This document shows, piece by piece, positions 39,829-41,646 of a DNA stretch of 41,646 nucleotides. Numbering within the stretch: the first letter of the stretch is position 1; every line of letters begins with the position of its first letter. Source of the stretch: Acidobacteriota bacterium. Lineage in GTDB: Bacteria > Acidobacteriota > Blastocatellia > Pyrinomonadales > Pyrinomonadaceae. The position numbers were made by a program, and so were the translations under genes. The notes beneath the pieces are model-generated. The model worked only from the letters and a program-made list of their open reading frames with translations. It did no database searches and was not told the DNA's origin. The stretch spans positions 1 through 41,646 of the forward strand of contig JAOAPX010000180.1 of NCBI GenBank assembly GCA_025463125.1. Reading direction: 5' to 3'.

Positions 39829-41646
39829 ATGAAATCAAAAGTTCTGCTACTATTTATTTTCACGCTTCTTTTTTCTATGTATCAAGAAACTCCAGCTCAA
39901 AGAAAACGAGCTAAAAATACGCAAACACAAACCGCCGAAATAAAAGCCGTCGCGCCGGAAATCAGTTATACGGTTTCGATGCCGAAACCCTGGACGCATC
40001 TTTTGGAAGTCGAAATGCGCCTCGAATGGGCGCAGATGCCTGCCAAAGCAGAACTGAAAATGCCTGTTTGGACGCCCGGAAGCTATCTCGTCCGCGAATA
40101 CGCCAGGCACGTGCAGAATTTCAGCGCGGCAAACGCGAGCGGAAATAATTTAACGTGGGACAAGATAAATAAAAATACGTGGCAGATCGATACCAATGGG
40201 GCGAAAACGATCGTCGTCAAATATCGCGTTTATTCGAACGAGCTGACGGTTCGCACGAATGAATTAAACGATGAGCACGCTTTTTTCAACAACGCGGCGC
40301 TTTTGATGTTTCCGAAAGATCAATTAAAAGCCGCTTCGACCGTTAAAGTCGTGCCGTTCGGCAATTGGAAAGTCGCGACCGGTCTGCCGAAAGTCGAAAA
40401 TCAAACCAATACTTTTCGCGCCGAGAATTTCGACGTTTTATACGATTCTCCGTTTGAAGTCAGCGATTTCAAAGAATTCGTCTTTAACGTGCAGGGCAAG
40501 CCGCATCGTTACGTCGTCACGGGCGAGGGCAATTACGATTTGAAAAAAATGGCGGCGGATACGGAAAAAATCATCACCGAAGCTTCGAAAATCTTCGGCG
40601 ATTTGCCGTACAGCGATTACACTTTTATCGTCAATTTGCGCGGCGGCGGCGGGCTCGAGCATCTCAATTCGACCGCTCTGCAATGGAATCGTTTCGGTTT
40701 CGCGCCGCGAGCGCGCTACAACGCTTTTTTAAATCTGGTGGCGCACGAATTTTTCCATCTCTGGAACGTTAAAAGAATTCGCCCGGACGCGCTCGGACCG
40801 TTCGATTACGAAAACGAAAATTACACCAAACTGCTCTGGGTTGCCGAAGGAGCGACGGCTTATTACGAAGGCGTTTTGCTGCGCCGCGCCGGTTTGATTT
40901 CCGACAAAGAATTTTTCGACGCGAGAGTTTCGCTGATCCAGCAATTGCAGGAAAGACCCGGAAGATTTGAAACCAGCGTCGAAGACGCGAGCCTGGACGC
41001 GTGGATCAAATATTACAGACCCGACGAAAATTCGATCAATAACCAGATTTCCTATTACGACAAAGGCGAAATCGTCAATATGATGCTCGACGTGACGATT
41101 CGCACGGCTTCGAACGGAACAAAATCACTTGATGACGTGATGCGACATTTGTACGACGAATTTGCGAAAAAAGGCAGAAATTTCACGCCCGAAGATTACC
41201 AGAAAATTTCGGAAATGATGGCTGGAAAAAGCCTCGACGATTTCTTCTCGAAATACGTTCGCGGCACCGAGGAAATCGATTACAACGCGATTTTGCAGGG
41301 CGTCGGCGTGCAGCTGAAAGCCGAAGCGAATAATGCCGGCAAATCCTATATCGGCGCGAATTTTGCCGAAGAAGACGGCAGGTTGACGATCCGCTCGATC
41401 CCGGCTGATACGCCCGCTTACGAGCAGGGCTTAAATACAGGCGATCAGATTGTCGCCGTTGACGGCAATCGCGCGAGCCAGGCGTTTTTAAACACGTATA
41501 TCGGCGAAAGAAAACCGGGCGATAAAGTCAGATTGACGATTTTCCGTTTCGACCGCTTGCGCGACATAGAGTTTACGCTCGGAAGCAGCACGCGTAAAAG
41601 CTACGCCATCGCGCCGGTTGAAAGCCCGTCCGAAGCGCAGAAAACG
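39829..41646 (+). CDS. M61-family metallopeptidase with PDZ domain (right end cut)
   Basis: 606 codons are in the window with no stop, so it is partial at the right edge. Signal peptide (LLLFIFTLLFSMYQETPAQ). An N-terminal M61 beta-domain (PVWTPGSYLVREYARHVQNF) precedes the zinc site HEFFHLWNVKRIRP (His306, Glu307, His310) and EGATAYYEG (Glu340), the M61 glycyl-aminopeptidase signature. A PDZ domain starts near residue 500 (EEDGRLTIRSIPADTPAYEQGLNTGDQIVAVDGNRASQ). The enzyme is exported or periplasmic and removes N-terminal residues (Gly in the type enzyme). Its ATG has no near SD. Confidence 0.93.
   Translation, partial: MKSKVLLLFIFTLLFSMYQETPAQRKRAKNTQTQTAEIKAVAPEISYTVSMPKPWTHLLEVEMRLEWAQMPAKAELKMPVWTPGSYLVREYARHVQNFSAANASGNNLTWDKINKNTWQIDTNGAKTIVVKYRVYSNELTVRTNELNDEHAFFNNAALLMFPKDQLKAASTVKVVPFGNWKVATGLPKVENQTNTFRAENFDVLYDSPFEVSDFKEFVFNVQGKPHRYVVTGEGNYDLKKMAADTEKIITEASKIFGDLPYSDYTFIVNLRGGGGLEHLNSTALQWNRFGFAPRARYNAFLNLVAHEFFHLWNVKRIRPDALGPFDYENENYTKLLWVAEGATAYYEGVLLRRAGLISDKEFFDARVSLIQQLQERPGRFETSVEDASLDAWIKYYRPDENSINNQISYYDKGEIVNMMLDVTIRTASNGTKSLDDVMRHLYDEFAKKGRNFTPEDYQKISEMMAGKSLDDFFSKYVRGTEEIDYNAILQGVGVQLKAEANNAGKSYIGANFAEEDGRLTIRSIPADTPAYEQGLNTGDQIVAVDGNRASQAFLNTYIGERKPGDKVRLTIFRFDRLRDIEFTLGSSTRKSYAIAPVESPSEAQKT

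Overview
The window looks like chromosomal DNA of a Gram-negative, aerobic, heterotrophic bacterium of moderate GC. The mix fits Acidobacteriota (Blastocatellia-like): many multidomain sensor kinases, an M61 peptidase, a carboxypeptidase-regulatory/outer-membrane barrel protein, a SurA-like periplasmic protein, a MEST-like hydrolase and few strong Shine-Dalgarno sites. That placement is an inference from gene content; there is no rRNA here. I see no prophage, insertion sequence, integrase or CRISPR array.

Layout. 0-4.9 kb: the tail of a surface-type protein, an inward-rectifier K+ channel/GNAT/small membrane protein operon, an unknown soluble protein, a zinc metallopeptidase and a MEST-family hydrolase. 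5-9.6 kb: HU, a site-2 protease, a helical membrane protein, YacG with a coupled membrane protein, and an MFS carrier. 9.6-18 kb: a PEGA/TPR protein, tRNA-Met, a SurA-like protein, a GAF-PAS histidine kinase followed by an NtrC-type sigma-54 activator, and a large hybrid kinase. 18-22.6 kb: a ZIP metal transporter, RsmG, and an arsenic locus in which arsR diverges from arsI, a 67-aa cysteine-pair protein, an aquaglyceroporin and a short CDF protein. 22.8-26.1 kb: a DUF551-like protein, tRNA-Leu, yggS-yggT-yggU and yebC. 26.3-30.4 kb: homogentisate dioxygenase, HPPD and phenylalanine hydroxylase, divergent from an Lrp/AsnC regulator. 30.5-41.6 kb: GltX, tRNA-Ser, the barrel protein, a 1001-aa PDZ-like/GAF/PAS kinase behind a textbook sigma-54 promoter, a frameshifted arylamine N-acetyltransferase, a TetA-like MFS carrier and an M61 peptidase cut by the window edge.

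How the parts work together. The arsenic locus reads as demethylation of trivalent organoarsenicals by ArsI followed by arsenite exit through an aquaglyceroporin, with no pump or arsenate reductase. Two near-identical palindromes in the shared promoter are probable ArsR operators. The aromatic cluster runs Phe to Tyr and hydroxyphenylpyruvate to maleylacetoacetate; the aminotransferase and the last steps are not present. The sigma-54 promoter before the 1001-aa kinase matches the activator class encoded at 13.9 kb, but a link is untested.

Non-coding structure is unusually rich. Short tandem arrays start at or within about 11 nt of several stop codons. Long AT-rich palindromes sharing word content lie between genes. 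Several genes carry a -10-like hexamer 5-7 nt before the ATG, suggesting leaderless transcripts.
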